A stretch of 64,000 nt of DNA from Mycobacterium sp. BK086 (GTDB lineage: Bacteria; Actinomycetota; Actinomycetes; Mycobacteriales; Mycobacteriaceae): assembly GCA_004362315.1 (NCBI GenBank), contig SNWL01000004.1:1-64000 (forward strand), written 5' to 3'. The notes under the pieces are model-generated. The model saw only the letters and a list, made by a program, of their open reading frames with translations, searched no databases and was not told where the DNA came from. Shown one piece after another: positions 29,174 to 37,458 of this stretch; within the stretch, counting starts at the first letter, position 1, and each line of letters opens with the position of its first letter. A program made the translations under genes and the position numbers.

Positions 29174-29767
29174 CTAGTGATTGCGCCGGAACAGCTCGGC
29201 GGGCCGCCCGCCGGTGCCGGTGATCAAGTGGCCGGTGGGCCGCAGCAGCGGTTTCATCAGGCGCCGGAAACTGTCGCGCTGGAGGGGTCGGCCGGCCACC
29301 GCCTGGTGCACCCGGTGCAGCTCACCGAGGGTGAACTGGCGCCCCAGCAGGTGGCCGGGGTCGGGCGCTTCGGCGTAACGGTCGCGGACATGTTCCACCG
29401 CGCGGGCGATGATCTCGGCGTGCCCGTAGCGCAGCCGGCCGGGGCGCGCCACCGCGACCAGCCGGGTCTGGCCCGGCCTGCGGGAGTCCAGCCGGCGGAT
29501 CGGCACGACCTCGACGTGCGCCACCGACAGCGCCCACCCGCGGCTGTCGCGCGCGGGGTCGTCGTACACGTGCAGCTGGCGCGGGCGCAGTCCCCCCACG
29601 TCGGCCTTGGCTTGTAGGGAGCGCTCGACCGCATCGGCAAGCCGCTCACCGGGATGCAGGAAGGTGCCGGGCAGCACCCAGCCGGGAGCGTCGGTGCCGC
29701 GCACCTGCAGAACCATCAGCTCCGGGTCGGCCGGATCGAGGGTCAGTAGCGCGGTGTCCACCGCCAC
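29174..29767 (-). CDS. NUDIX-fold transcriptional regulator (NrtR-like)
   Basis: About 197 residues from the GTG at 29767. An N-terminal NUDIX fold (VAVDTALLTLDPADPEL, GWVLPGTFLHPGERL) lacks the full catalytic Nudix box, and a C-terminal winged-helix-like domain follows (FTLGELHRVHQAVAGRPLQRDSFRR), as in NrtR-type regulators that sense ADP-ribose-like ligands. Conserved-looking residues LDHYPRPN extend upstream of the GTG, but no ATG, GTG or TTG exists in frame there; only a CTG at 29791. The true start is uncertain and may be non-canonical, coupled to the phosphoribosyltransferase ending at 29823. Confidence 0.75.
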   Translation of the reverse strand: MAVDTALLTLDPADPELMVLQVRGTDAPGWVLPGTFLHPGERLADAVERSLQAKADVGGLRPRQLHVYDDPARDSRGWALSVAHVEVVPIRRLDSRRPGQTRLVAVARPGRLRYGHAEIIARAVEHVRDRYAEAPDPGHLLGRQFTLGELHRVHQAVAGRPLQRDSFRRLMKPLLRPTGHLITGTGGRPAELFRRNH

Positions 29768-29822
29768 GTTCGGGCGCGGATAGTGATCCAGTGGTTGTTT
29801 CGTTGTATCGCTGATTAACTCA

Positions 29823-30473
29823 TCATTGCGTAAAGCCGTGCCCCGCGCATTCCAGTAGCGTGCAGACTTCCTCGTCGGTGGTCTGGTCGAAGTTGTCGTA
29901 GCCCTGGCCGACCGCGCTGAAATATGTTGGCGCCCCTGGACATACGACGTCATCGGCATAGTGGCGCAATTCGGCGATGGTGTCGGGCGCGCCGATCGGG
30001 GCGGCCAGCACCACCGTCGCCGCACCGTGCGCCCGGGCCACCAGGCAGGCCGCCCGGGCCGTCGAGCCGGTGGCGAACCCGTCGTCGACGATCACCACGA
30101 CCCTGCCCGTCAACGGAATCGGTTCTCGGCCACCGCGGTAGCGCTCGACACGGCGCGCCAGTTCGATGCGTTGGCCTGCCTCCACTTCGGCGATCTCGGC
30201 GTCACTCAGCAACACGTGGCGCAGGACCGAATCATTGAGGACGCGCACGCCGCCCTCGCCGATGGCGCCGAACGCCAGCTCGGGCTGACTCGGAACCCCG
30301 AGCTTGCGCACCACGAGGACGTCCAGCGGGGCTTTGAGCGCCTCGGCGATCTCGTAGGCCACCGGCACGCCACCGCGCGGCAGGCCAAGGATCAGCACGT
30401 CGCGGTCGCGATAAGCCAGCAGCCAGCTTGCCAGCCGGCGGCCCGCGTCGGCCCGATCGACGTAGCGCTGCAT
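29823..30473 (-). CDS. Type I phosphoribosyltransferase-domain protein
   Basis: 216 residues. The PRPP loop is VVIVDDGFATGSTAR (residues about 123-137), preceded by LILGLPRGGVPVAYEIAEAL and VVRKLGVPSQPELAFGAIGEGG. The closest known relatives are free-standing versions of the domain in M. tuberculosis Rv0571c and Rv2030c, which belong to the dormancy regulon; no DosR box is seen here. Substrate base unknown. It is upstream of, and close to, the NUDIX regulator, a pairing that would suit nucleotide salvage or NAD metabolism. Confidence 0.88.
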   Translation of the reverse strand: MQRYVDRADAGRRLASWLLAYRDRDVLILGLPRGGVPVAYEIAEALKAPLDVLVVRKLGVPSQPELAFGAIGEGGVRVLNDSVLRHVLLSDAEIAEVEAGQRIELARRVERYRGGREPIPLTGRVVVIVDDGFATGSTARAACLVARAHGAATVVLAAPIGAPDTIAELRHYADDVVCPGAPTYFSAVGQGYDNFDQTTDEEVCTLLECAGHGFTQ

Positions 30474-30500
30474 GCCTCTGAGTATCCGGCTGGACGCGAG

Positions 30501-32318
30501 CTAAGCGAGCGATTCCAGCCAAGCCCGGTGCAGCGCGGCGTAGCGCCCCTGCGAGTCGACGAGATCCGCGGGCGGGCCGTCCTCGACGATGCGGCCGTGC
30601 TCGAGAACCAGCACCCGATCGGCGATCTCGACCGTCGACAGCCGGTGGGCGATGATCAGCGCCGTCCGGTCGGCCAGCACCGTCCGCAGCGCCCGCTGCA
30701 CCAGCCGTTCGCTCGGGATGTCCAGCGACGAGGTCGCCTCGTCGAGGATCAGCACCGCCGGATCGGCGAGGAACGCACGGGCGAACGCGATCAGCTGACG
30801 CTGGCCGGCGGACAGCCGTCCCCCGCGGGTGGCGACGTCGGTGTCATAACCCTCGGGCAACGCGGCGATGAACTCGTCGGCGCCCACCGCGGTCGCGGCG
30901 GCCTGCACCTCGGCATCGGTCGCCGACGGCCGGCCGAACCGGATGTTGTCGGCAACGCTTCCGGAGAACAGGAAGTTCTCCTGAGTCACCATCACGACAT
31001 GCCGGCGCAGGTCGCTCTGCGCGAAGTCCCGCAGATCGACGCGGTCGAGGGTGACCGCACCCGCGGTCGGGTCGTAGAACCTCGCGATCAGCTTGGCGAT
31101 GGTGGTCTTGCCCGCACCGGTGGTGCCGACGAGCGCGACGGTCTGCCCGGCGGGAACGACGAGCGACAGGTCGGGCAGCACCGGACGATCCGGCACATAG
31201 CTGAATTGCACGTTGTCGAACGCGATCTCACCGCGAATCGACTCCGGGTGCACCGGGACCGACGGGTCGGCGATCGCGGGCTTCTGGGCCAGCACCCCGG
31301 CCAGCTTCTCCAACGCCGACGACGCCGACTGGAAGGTGTTGAAGAACTGCGAGATCTCCTGCATCGGTTCGAAGAACATCCGCAGGTACAGCAGGAACGC
31401 CGCCAGGGTGCCGATGGTCATCTCGCTGTGCAGCACCCGGTAGCCGCCGTAGAGCAGCACCACGCCGGTGGTGAGGTTGCCGACGAGCTTGACGGCGGGC
31501 ATGAAGATCGCGAGCTGGCGGAACGTCTGCTCGTTGTCCGCGCGGTACCGGTCGGCGACCTCTTCGAAGATCTCCTGATTGCGCGGTTCGCGGCGGTAGG
31601 CCTGCACCGCTTTGATCCCCGTCATCGTCTCGACGAACTGGACGATCACCAGGGCCGCACTTTCCCGGACCCGGCGATAGGTCTTGGCCGACTCCGCCGA
31701 GAACCACCACACCAGCGCGACCAGAATCGGGAAGGCCGCCAAGCACATCAGTCCCAGCTTCGCGTCAAGGGCGACCAGCAGAATGGCCGTCCCGAACAGT
31801 GTGAGGACTGCGGTGATTAGGCTGTCGAAGCCGGTCTCCAGCATGTCCTGGATCGCCTCGACATCGTTGGTCAGCCGGCTGACCACCCGGCCCGAGGTGT
31901 AGCGGTCGTGGAAGGCGACGTCGAGGCGCTGAAAGTGGCGGAACACCCGCCGCCGCACCTCCAGCAGCACCTTCTGCCCGATCCGCCCGGAGCGGTTGAG
32001 GAACACCAGCCTGCTGATCGCCTGCACACAGACCACGCCGCACAGCACGGCGACGACGATGATCAGCTCCCGCGCCGAACCCCCGGCCACCAGCGGTGGG
32101 ATCGCGTGATCGATGCCGCGCTGGACGAGTAGCGGAACCGCCAGGCGCGCAGCGTTTTCCACGACCACCACGATCGCCAGCAGCCCGACGGTCAGCTTGA
32201 AGGGCGCCAGCAGCGAGCCCAGCAGCGCACGTGCCTCCCGGCGACGTGGCTTGGCTTCGTCGATCGGCAGGTCGTCGGGCTCTTCGTCGAGCCGGCCCCG
32301 CCATTCGGTCGCGGTCAT
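30501..32318 (-). CDS. ABC exporter half-transporter with canonical Walker B (partner 2)
   Basis: 605 residues: six transmembrane helices (about 30-320) and one ATPase domain. Walker A is GTTGAGKT, Walker B LILDEATSSLD with the catalytic Glu, and the signature motif is degenerate, LSAGQ in place of LSGGQ. Paired with the neighbouring subunit it fits a heterodimeric type IV exporter with one degenerate and one active ATP site. It resembles M. tuberculosis Rv1272c/Rv1273c-type pairs; cargo could be lipid or drug. Its ATG overlaps the stop of the upstream subunit by 4 bases. Confidence 0.92.
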   Translation of the reverse strand: MTATEWRGRLDEEPDDLPIDEAKPRRREARALLGSLLAPFKLTVGLLAIVVVVENAARLAVPLLVQRGIDHAIPPLVAGGSARELIIVVAVLCGVVCVQAISRLVFLNRSGRIGQKVLLEVRRRVFRHFQRLDVAFHDRYTSGRVVSRLTNDVEAIQDMLETGFDSLITAVLTLFGTAILLVALDAKLGLMCLAAFPILVALVWWFSAESAKTYRRVRESAALVIVQFVETMTGIKAVQAYRREPRNQEIFEEVADRYRADNEQTFRQLAIFMPAVKLVGNLTTGVVLLYGGYRVLHSEMTIGTLAAFLLYLRMFFEPMQEISQFFNTFQSASSALEKLAGVLAQKPAIADPSVPVHPESIRGEIAFDNVQFSYVPDRPVLPDLSLVVPAGQTVALVGTTGAGKTTIAKLIARFYDPTAGAVTLDRVDLRDFAQSDLRRHVVMVTQENFLFSGSVADNIRFGRPSATDAEVQAAATAVGADEFIAALPEGYDTDVATRGGRLSAGQRQLIAFARAFLADPAVLILDEATSSLDIPSERLVQRALRTVLADRTALIIAHRLSTVEIADRVLVLEHGRIVEDGPPADLVDSQGRYAALHRAWLESLA

Positions 32319-34270
32319 CGCCGCCTGCCTTCCGACGCGAAATCTCCCGCGCGGCGGGCCGCCTCACGCTCCTCGCAGGCCTCGTCGTACGCGCGGTCGA
32401 GGCGGCGGCGCTGGTCGTCGTCCTCCCAGCCGGGCCGGGGCTCGCAGCCGTCGTCGAGCTCGTCGTCGGCGGCCAGCAGGAAGCGGTAACGCGGGACGGT
32501 GGCCAGCAATTCGGCGTGGGTGCCGATATGGGTGATCGTGCCCGCGCCGTCGACGGTGTCCAGCAGGGCGACCTTGTCGGCCAGCAGGACCGTCGAGGCA
32601 CGGTGGGCGACGACGACGGCCGTGACCCCGGCCAACACCCGGCCGAGCGCCTCGGTGACCTCGGCCTCGGTGTGGACGTCGAGGGCCGACAGCGTGTCGT
32701 CGAGCACCAGGATGCGCGGCGCGGCCAGAATGGCGCGGGCCAGTGAAAGTCGTTGCCGCTGACCACCGGACAGGCTCATGCCCTGCTCGCCGATGCGCGT
32801 CGCCAGACCGAACGGCAGATCGTAGACGAATTGCGCGGCGGCGATCTCGATGGCCCGGTGCATGTCCTCGTCGGTGGCCTCAGGCCGGCCGAGCCGGAGG
32901 TTCTCGACCACCGACATCGAGAACAGCGTCGGGTCCTCGAAGGCGGTGGCGACGGTCTCGCGCAACGCGTCCAGCGAGAGGTCGCGGATATCGGTGCCGT
33001 CGATGCGGATCGCGCCCTCGGTGACGTCATAGAGCCGGGGCAGCAGCGAGGCCAGCACCGACTTGCCCGAACCGGTGGCACCCACCAGTGCGAGGGTCTC
33101 CCCCGGTTCGACGGTGACATTGACATGGCGGAGCGCGAACGTGTCGCTGTCAGGAAAGCGGAACCCGACATCATCGAGCTCCAACCGGCCGCCACGCGGC
33201 GCGACCGCGCTCGGTCCGTCGGCGATCTCCCGCGGGGCATCGAAGATTTCGGCGATCCGGTTGGCCGCCGTCATCGACTCCTGCGTCATCGACAGCAGGA
33301 AGCCCAGCGAGGCGATCGGCCAGACCAGCGACAGCATCATCGTGATGAACGCGACCAGGGTGCCCAGGGTGACCAGGCCGTGCCCGGCGGCGTAGGCACC
33401 GAAGCCCAGCACGACGATCAGCGTGAGGTTGGGGATGACCTCGAGCATGGTCCAGAACTTCGCAGACACCTTCACCTTCTGGATCTGGGTGTCGTACAGC
33501 GTGCTGGCCTGCTCGTCGAAGCGGTCGTAGACGTAATCCTCGCGGCCGAAGGACTTCACCGCCCGCAGACCCAGCGCCGACTCCTCGACATGGGTGGCGA
33601 TGTGGCCTGCCTGATCCTGGGCCTGGCGGGCCAGCCGGGTGAAGGCCCGCTCGAAGTGCAGCACGGTCAGCGTGATCGGCGCGATCGAGACCAGCACCAC
33701 CACCCCGAGCGGCCAGTACATCGCCAGCAGGATGATCGTGACGACGGTGATCTGCAGGATGTTGAGGATCAGGAAAACCAGGCCGAAGGACAGCAGTCGC
33801 CGAATAGTGCTGAGGTCGTTCATGATTCGCGACAGAAGTTGGCCGGATTGCCACCGGCCGTGAAACGACATCGGCAGGATCTGCAGCCGGGCGTAGAGAT
33901 CCTTGCGGATATCTGCCTCGACGCCCATCGTGGCCCGGGCCACCAACCAGCGCCGGATGAACCACAGCACGGCCTCGGAGATGCCCACTCCCATGGCGGC
34001 CGCACCCAGCACCCACAGCCCGCGCTGATCCTGGTGGCGCACCGGCCCGTCGATCACCGCCTTGGTCATCAGCGGGATGGCGACGGTGGCCACCAGGCTG
34101 GTGGCCGCCACGATGATCATCGCGATCCAGCGGGCGCGATACGGCAGCAGGTACGGCAGCAGCCGGAACAGGTCGGAGGCCCCTCGCGGGGCGGGGCGCG
34201 GGGCGGCGATGGCCGGATCCGCGCGCACCGTGCCCGGTCCGGCAGTCACCTTGTCCACCCCATCAACCAT
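32315..34270 (-). CDS. ABC exporter half-transporter with degenerate Walker B (partner 1)
   Basis: 651 residues: an N-terminal extension of about 35 residues, six transmembrane helices (about 45-335) and an ATPase domain with Walker A GATGSGKS, a canonical signature LSGGQRQ, but Walker B LVLDDTLSALD, where Asp replaces the catalytic Glu. This subunit therefore forms the degenerate site together with LSAGQ of the partner. A charged C-terminal tail of about 50 residues follows the ATPase domain (DDELDDGCEPRP, then many Arg/Glu). It is the first gene of the two-gene operon. Confidence 0.92.
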   Translation of the reverse strand: MVDGVDKVTAGPGTVRADPAIAAPRPAPRGASDLFRLLPYLLPYRARWIAMIIVAATSLVATVAIPLMTKAVIDGPVRHQDQRGLWVLGAAAMGVGISEAVLWFIRRWLVARATMGVEADIRKDLYARLQILPMSFHGRWQSGQLLSRIMNDLSTIRRLLSFGLVFLILNILQITVVTIILLAMYWPLGVVVLVSIAPITLTVLHFERAFTRLARQAQDQAGHIATHVEESALGLRAVKSFGREDYVYDRFDEQASTLYDTQIQKVKVSAKFWTMLEVIPNLTLIVVLGFGAYAAGHGLVTLGTLVAFITMMLSLVWPIASLGFLLSMTQESMTAANRIAEIFDAPREIADGPSAVAPRGGRLELDDVGFRFPDSDTFALRHVNVTVEPGETLALVGATGSGKSVLASLLPRLYDVTEGAIRIDGTDIRDLSLDALRETVATAFEDPTLFSMSVVENLRLGRPEATDEDMHRAIEIAAAQFVYDLPFGLATRIGEQGMSLSGGQRQRLSLARAILAAPRILVLDDTLSALDVHTEAEVTEALGRVLAGVTAVVVAHRASTVLLADKVALLDTVDGAGTITHIGTHAELLATVPRYRFLLAADDELDDGCEPRPGWEDDDQRRRLDRAYDEACEEREAARRAGDFASEGRRR

Positions 34271-34461
34271 TTCCCTCGATACAGATCACCGCTGAACATA
34301 TGCGGCACGTATGACACGACTCCCCCGCATTCGATGATTCCACGCGCCGCAATCGGTTATCGGCCACGTTAGAACCTCAACAATCATTGAGGTCAAACCC
34401 TTCCGCCGCACGTCGCCGTGTCGTGGCTGCCTCCCACTGGTACGACCGTCGATCAGGCAAG

Positions 34462-35172
34462 ATGGGGCCCATGGACAGTAGTTCGGCCGCACCCCGAGTA
34501 CTGGTGGTCGATGACGATCCCGATGTGCTCGCCTCGCTGGACCGCGGGCTGCGCCTCTCCGGATTCGAGGTGGCCACCGCCGTCGACGGCGCCGAAGCCC
34601 TGCGCTCGGCCACCGAGACCAGACCCGACGCGATCATCCTCGACATCAACATGCCGGTGCTGGACGGCGTGAGCGTGGTGACCGCGCTGCGTGCGATGGA
34701 CAACGACGTGCCGGTCTGTGTGCTCTCGGCCCGCAGTTCGGTGGACGACCGGGTCGCCGGTCTGGAAGCCGGGGCCGACGACTACCTGGTCAAACCGTTC
34801 GTGCTGGCCGAGCTGGTGGCCCGGGTGAAGGCCCTGCTCCGGCGGCGGGGCGCGACGGCCACGTTCTCCTCGGAGACCATTCAGGTCGGCCCGCTCGAGG
34901 TCGACATCCCCGGCCGGCGGGCCAGGGTCAACGGCGTCGACGTCGACCTGACCAAGCGCGAGTTCGATCTGCTGGCCGTGCTGGCCGAGCACAAGACGGC
35001 AGTGCTGTCCCGCGCCCAGTTGCTCGAACTGGTGTGGGGCTACGACTTCGCCGCCGACACCAACGTCGTCGACGTCTTCATCGGCTACCTGCGCCGCAAG
35101 CTGGAAGCCGGCGGCGCGCCCCGACTGCTGCACACCGTGCGCGGCGTGGGCTTCGTATTACGCACCCAGTGA
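34462..35172 (+). CDS. prrA: PrrA, OmpR-family response regulator
   Basis: 236 residues. Receiver: [14 protein letters not shown], phospho-acceptor Asp in [15 protein letters not shown] in [13 protein letters not shown]. OmpR winged helix: [16 protein letters not shown] and [16 protein letters not shown]. Nearly identical in motif order to M. tuberculosis PrrA, an essential regulator involved in respiration and early intracellular growth. ATG 34462 gives the same length as that protein; ATG 34471 is also possible. prrB follows after 4 bases. Confidence 0.95.
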   Translation: MGPMDSSSAAPRVLVVDDDPDVLASLDRGLRLSGFEVATAVDGAEALRSATETRPDAIILDINMPVLDGVSVVTALRAMDNDVPVCVLSARSSVDDRVAGLEAGADDYLVKPFVLAELVARVKALLRRRGATATFSSETIQVGPLEVDIPGRRARVNGVDVDLTKREFDLLAVLAEHKTAVLSRAQLLELVWGYDFAADTNVVDVFIGYLRRKLEAGGAPRLLHTVRGVGFVLRTQ

Positions 35173-35176
35173 CCCC

Positions 35177-36514
35177 GTGAAGCTCGCGCGGGTCTTTCGC
35201 CGCACGCCGTCTCTGCGGACCAGGGTGGCCTTCGCGACGGCGATCGGCGCGGCGATCGTGGTGACCATTGTCGGCACCATCGTCTGGATCGGTATCACCA
35301 ACGACCGTCTGGAACGGCTCGACCGCCGGCTCGACGAGGCGGCGGGTTTCGCGGTCCCGTTCGTGCCTCGCGGGCTCGACCAGATCCCGCCGTCGCCCAA
35401 CGATCAGGACGTGGTGATCACCGTGCGCCGCGGGGACACCGTCCGGTCCAACTCCGATGTCGTGCTGCCGCGGCTGGATTCCGACTACGGCACAGCCGAG
35501 GTCGGCGGTGTCCGCTACCGGGTGCGCACGGTCGAACTCGCCTACCCGGAAGCCACCTCGCTGGAGGTCGGCGCGACCTTTGACGACACCATCGCCGACA
35601 CCAACAATCTGCATCGGCGGGTGTTGGTGATCTGTGTGTTCGCCGTCTGCGCGGCCGCCCTGCTCGGCTGGGCGCTGGCCACATTCGCGGTGCGGCCGTT
35701 GCGGCGACTGGCCGCCCAGACCCGGGAGATCCAGGCCGGTGACAAGGCGCCCGATCTCGAAATCGGCGGTGCCACCGAGGCGGTGGAGATCGGCGAGGCG
35801 ATCAGGGATCTGCTGGAACGCATCTGGACCGAGCAGGAGCGCACCCAGGCCGCGCTGGCTTCGGCACGCGACTTCGCCGCGGTGTCAGCCCATGAGCTGC
35901 GCACGCCGTTGACCGCCATGCGCACCAACATCGAGATCCTGGCCACCCTGGACGTGACCGACGAGCAGCGCGCGGAACTGCTCGGCGACGTCACCCGTAC
36001 CCAGAACCGCATCGAGGCCACCCTCGGCGCGCTGGAACGCCTTGCCCAGGGCGAACTTTCGACCGAGGCCGACCAGGTGCCGGTCGACATCACCGAGCTG
36101 CTCGACCGGGCCGCGCACGACGCGATGCGGGTGTACCCCGACCTCGAGGTGTCGCTGGCGCCCTCCCCCACATGCATCATCATCGGCCTGCCCGCGGGGC
36201 TCCGGCTGGCGGTGGACAACGCGATCGCCAACGCGGTCAAGCACGGCGGCGCGACTCGCGTTGTATTGTCGGCGGTCAGCTCGCGAGAGGGCGTCCAGAT
36301 CGCCGTGGACGACAACGGCTCCGGGCTACCGGAGGCCGAACGCACGGCGGTCTTCGAGCGCTTCGCCCGCGGGTCGACCGCGTCGCACTCCGGCTCCGGG
36401 CTCGGTCTGGCACTGGTAGCTCAGCAGGCCGAACTGCACGGCGGCACAGCCGCATTGGAGGACAGTGCACTCGGCGGTGCGCGCCTGGTGCTGCGGCTGC
36501 CCGCGCCACACTAA
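35177..36514 (+). CDS. prrB: PrrB, membrane sensor histidine kinase
   Basis: 445 residues: transmembrane helices at about 18-40 and 150-172 enclosing an extracellular loop of about 110 residues, a HAMP domain (RPLRRLAAQTREIQ), phospho-acceptor His in VSAHELRTPLTAMR, N-box in NAIANAVKHGG, G-boxes DDNGSGLPEAE and GSGLGLALV. It is the PrrA partner. The start is GTG 35177. Its stop overlaps the convergent SDR gene by 4 bases. Confidence 0.95.
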   Translation: MKLARVFRRTPSLRTRVAFATAIGAAIVVTIVGTIVWIGITNDRLERLDRRLDEAAGFAVPFVPRGLDQIPPSPNDQDVVITVRRGDTVRSNSDVVLPRLDSDYGTAEVGGVRYRVRTVELAYPEATSLEVGATFDDTIADTNNLHRRVLVICVFAVCAAALLGWALATFAVRPLRRLAAQTREIQAGDKAPDLEIGGATEAVEIGEAIRDLLERIWTEQERTQAALASARDFAAVSAHELRTPLTAMRTNIEILATLDVTDEQRAELLGDVTRTQNRIEATLGALERLAQGELSTEADQVPVDITELLDRAAHDAMRVYPDLEVSLAPSPTCIIIGLPAGLRLAVDNAIANAVKHGGATRVVLSAVSSREGVQIAVDDNGSGLPEAERTAVFERFARGSTASHSGSGLGLALVAQQAELHGGTAALEDSALGGARLVLRLPAPH

Positions 36515-37305
36515 GCAGCGGGGGTGGCCCCGCAGATGGCATTACCACCGTCGATGATCAGCGTGGTGCCGGTGACGTAGGACGCGCCCGGCGTGGCCAG
36601 ATAGGCCACCCCGGAGGCGACCTCGTCGGCGCTGGCCGACCGGCCGATCGGCGTGGCGTTTCCCGCAGCGACCTCCGACGGCAGCTGGGCCGCCGTGGCG
36701 ATCCAGCCCGGCAGTACCAGGTTGGCGGTGATCCCGGTCTTGGCGTAGTCGACGGCCAGGGACCGGGTCATCCCCAGCATCGCGGCCTTGGCGGTGTGAT
36801 ACCCGACATCGCCGGCGTATGCGGTCAGCACACCGGCCGTCGATCCCACGTTGACGACGCGGCCGTAGTTGCGCTCGACCATCCCCGGCAATGCCGCGCG
36901 GGTGACGTAGAACGCACTATCGAGGTTGCGCCGCAAGGCAAGTGACCACTCCTCGTCGGTCATCACCATCAACGGGTTCGGTTCCTCGGGGCTGTACACC
37001 GACGCCAGGCCGGCATTGTTCACCAGGATGTCGAGCTTGCCGAACGCCGCAATGGCGGCCTCGACCAGCCCGGCGGCCGCGTCACGGTCGAACAGGTCGG
37101 CGATGTGCGCTGCAGACTGGATACCCTCGGCCGTGAGTTCCTCGGCACGCTGGTGGACCCGCTCGGTCGTCCCCGTCACCATCACCGCGGCGCCGAGTTG
37201 GCCCAACAACCGGGCCGAGGCAAAGCCGATGCCGATCTCGCTGCTCGACCCGGTGACCAAGGCCACCTGTCCGGTGAGATCGAACGCACGTGGCGTAGCG
37301 GGCAT
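36511..37305 (-). CDS. Short-chain dehydrogenase/reductase
   Basis: 264 residues, classical SDR: cofactor loop TGSSSEIGIGFA (an Ile between the last two Gly of the usual GxxxGxG), NNAG in DILVNNAGLASV, the catalytic Ser in NVGSTAG, and the YxxxK pair in GYHTAKAAM, with C-terminal GTTLIIDGG. Substrate unknown. It marks the left edge of the accessory island and is divergent from the solute-binding protein gene; a 17-bp palindrome sits between the two. Confidence 0.88.
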   Translation of the reverse strand: MPATPRAFDLTGQVALVTGSSSEIGIGFASARLLGQLGAAVMVTGTTERVHQRAEELTAEGIQSAAHIADLFDRDAAAGLVEAAIAAFGKLDILVNNAGLASVYSPEEPNPLMVMTDEEWSLALRRNLDSAFYVTRAALPGMVERNYGRVVNVGSTAGVLTAYAGDVGYHTAKAAMLGMTRSLAVDYAKTGITANLVLPGWIATAAQLPSEVAAGNATPIGRSASADEVASGVAYLATPGASYVTGTTLIIDGGNAICGATPAA

Positions 37306-37379
37306 TGTGCTTGCTCCCTTCGGATTTCGGCTGTGCTTCGCCGAGGGTAAGGCTCCGCAGCGGGCATTTCTAGGTCAAT

Positions 37380-37396
37380 CGTCCAAATCTTGGACG
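37380..37396. promoter_or_regulatory. Perfect palindrome (CGTCCAA-ATC-TTGGACG), candidate operator
   Basis: A 7+3+7 perfect inverted repeat in the 153-base divergent region between the SDR gene and the solute-binding protein operon. Size and position suit a TetR-type operator; the TetR gene encoded second in the operon is the natural candidate. The repeat lies 62 bases before the lipoprotein ATG. Confidence 0.5.
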
Positions 37397-37458
37397 TTCG
37401 TACAAGGTGGTAACCGCCATGTCACACCGCCGAAATCAGCTGCCCCGAGACTCGTCGC

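Noticed and set aside
29961..34372. Two plus-strand open frames of 540-620 codons opposite the PRTase and ABC exporter genes
   Set aside because: Antisense to well-supported ABC transporter domains and with low-complexity His/Gln/Arg composition.
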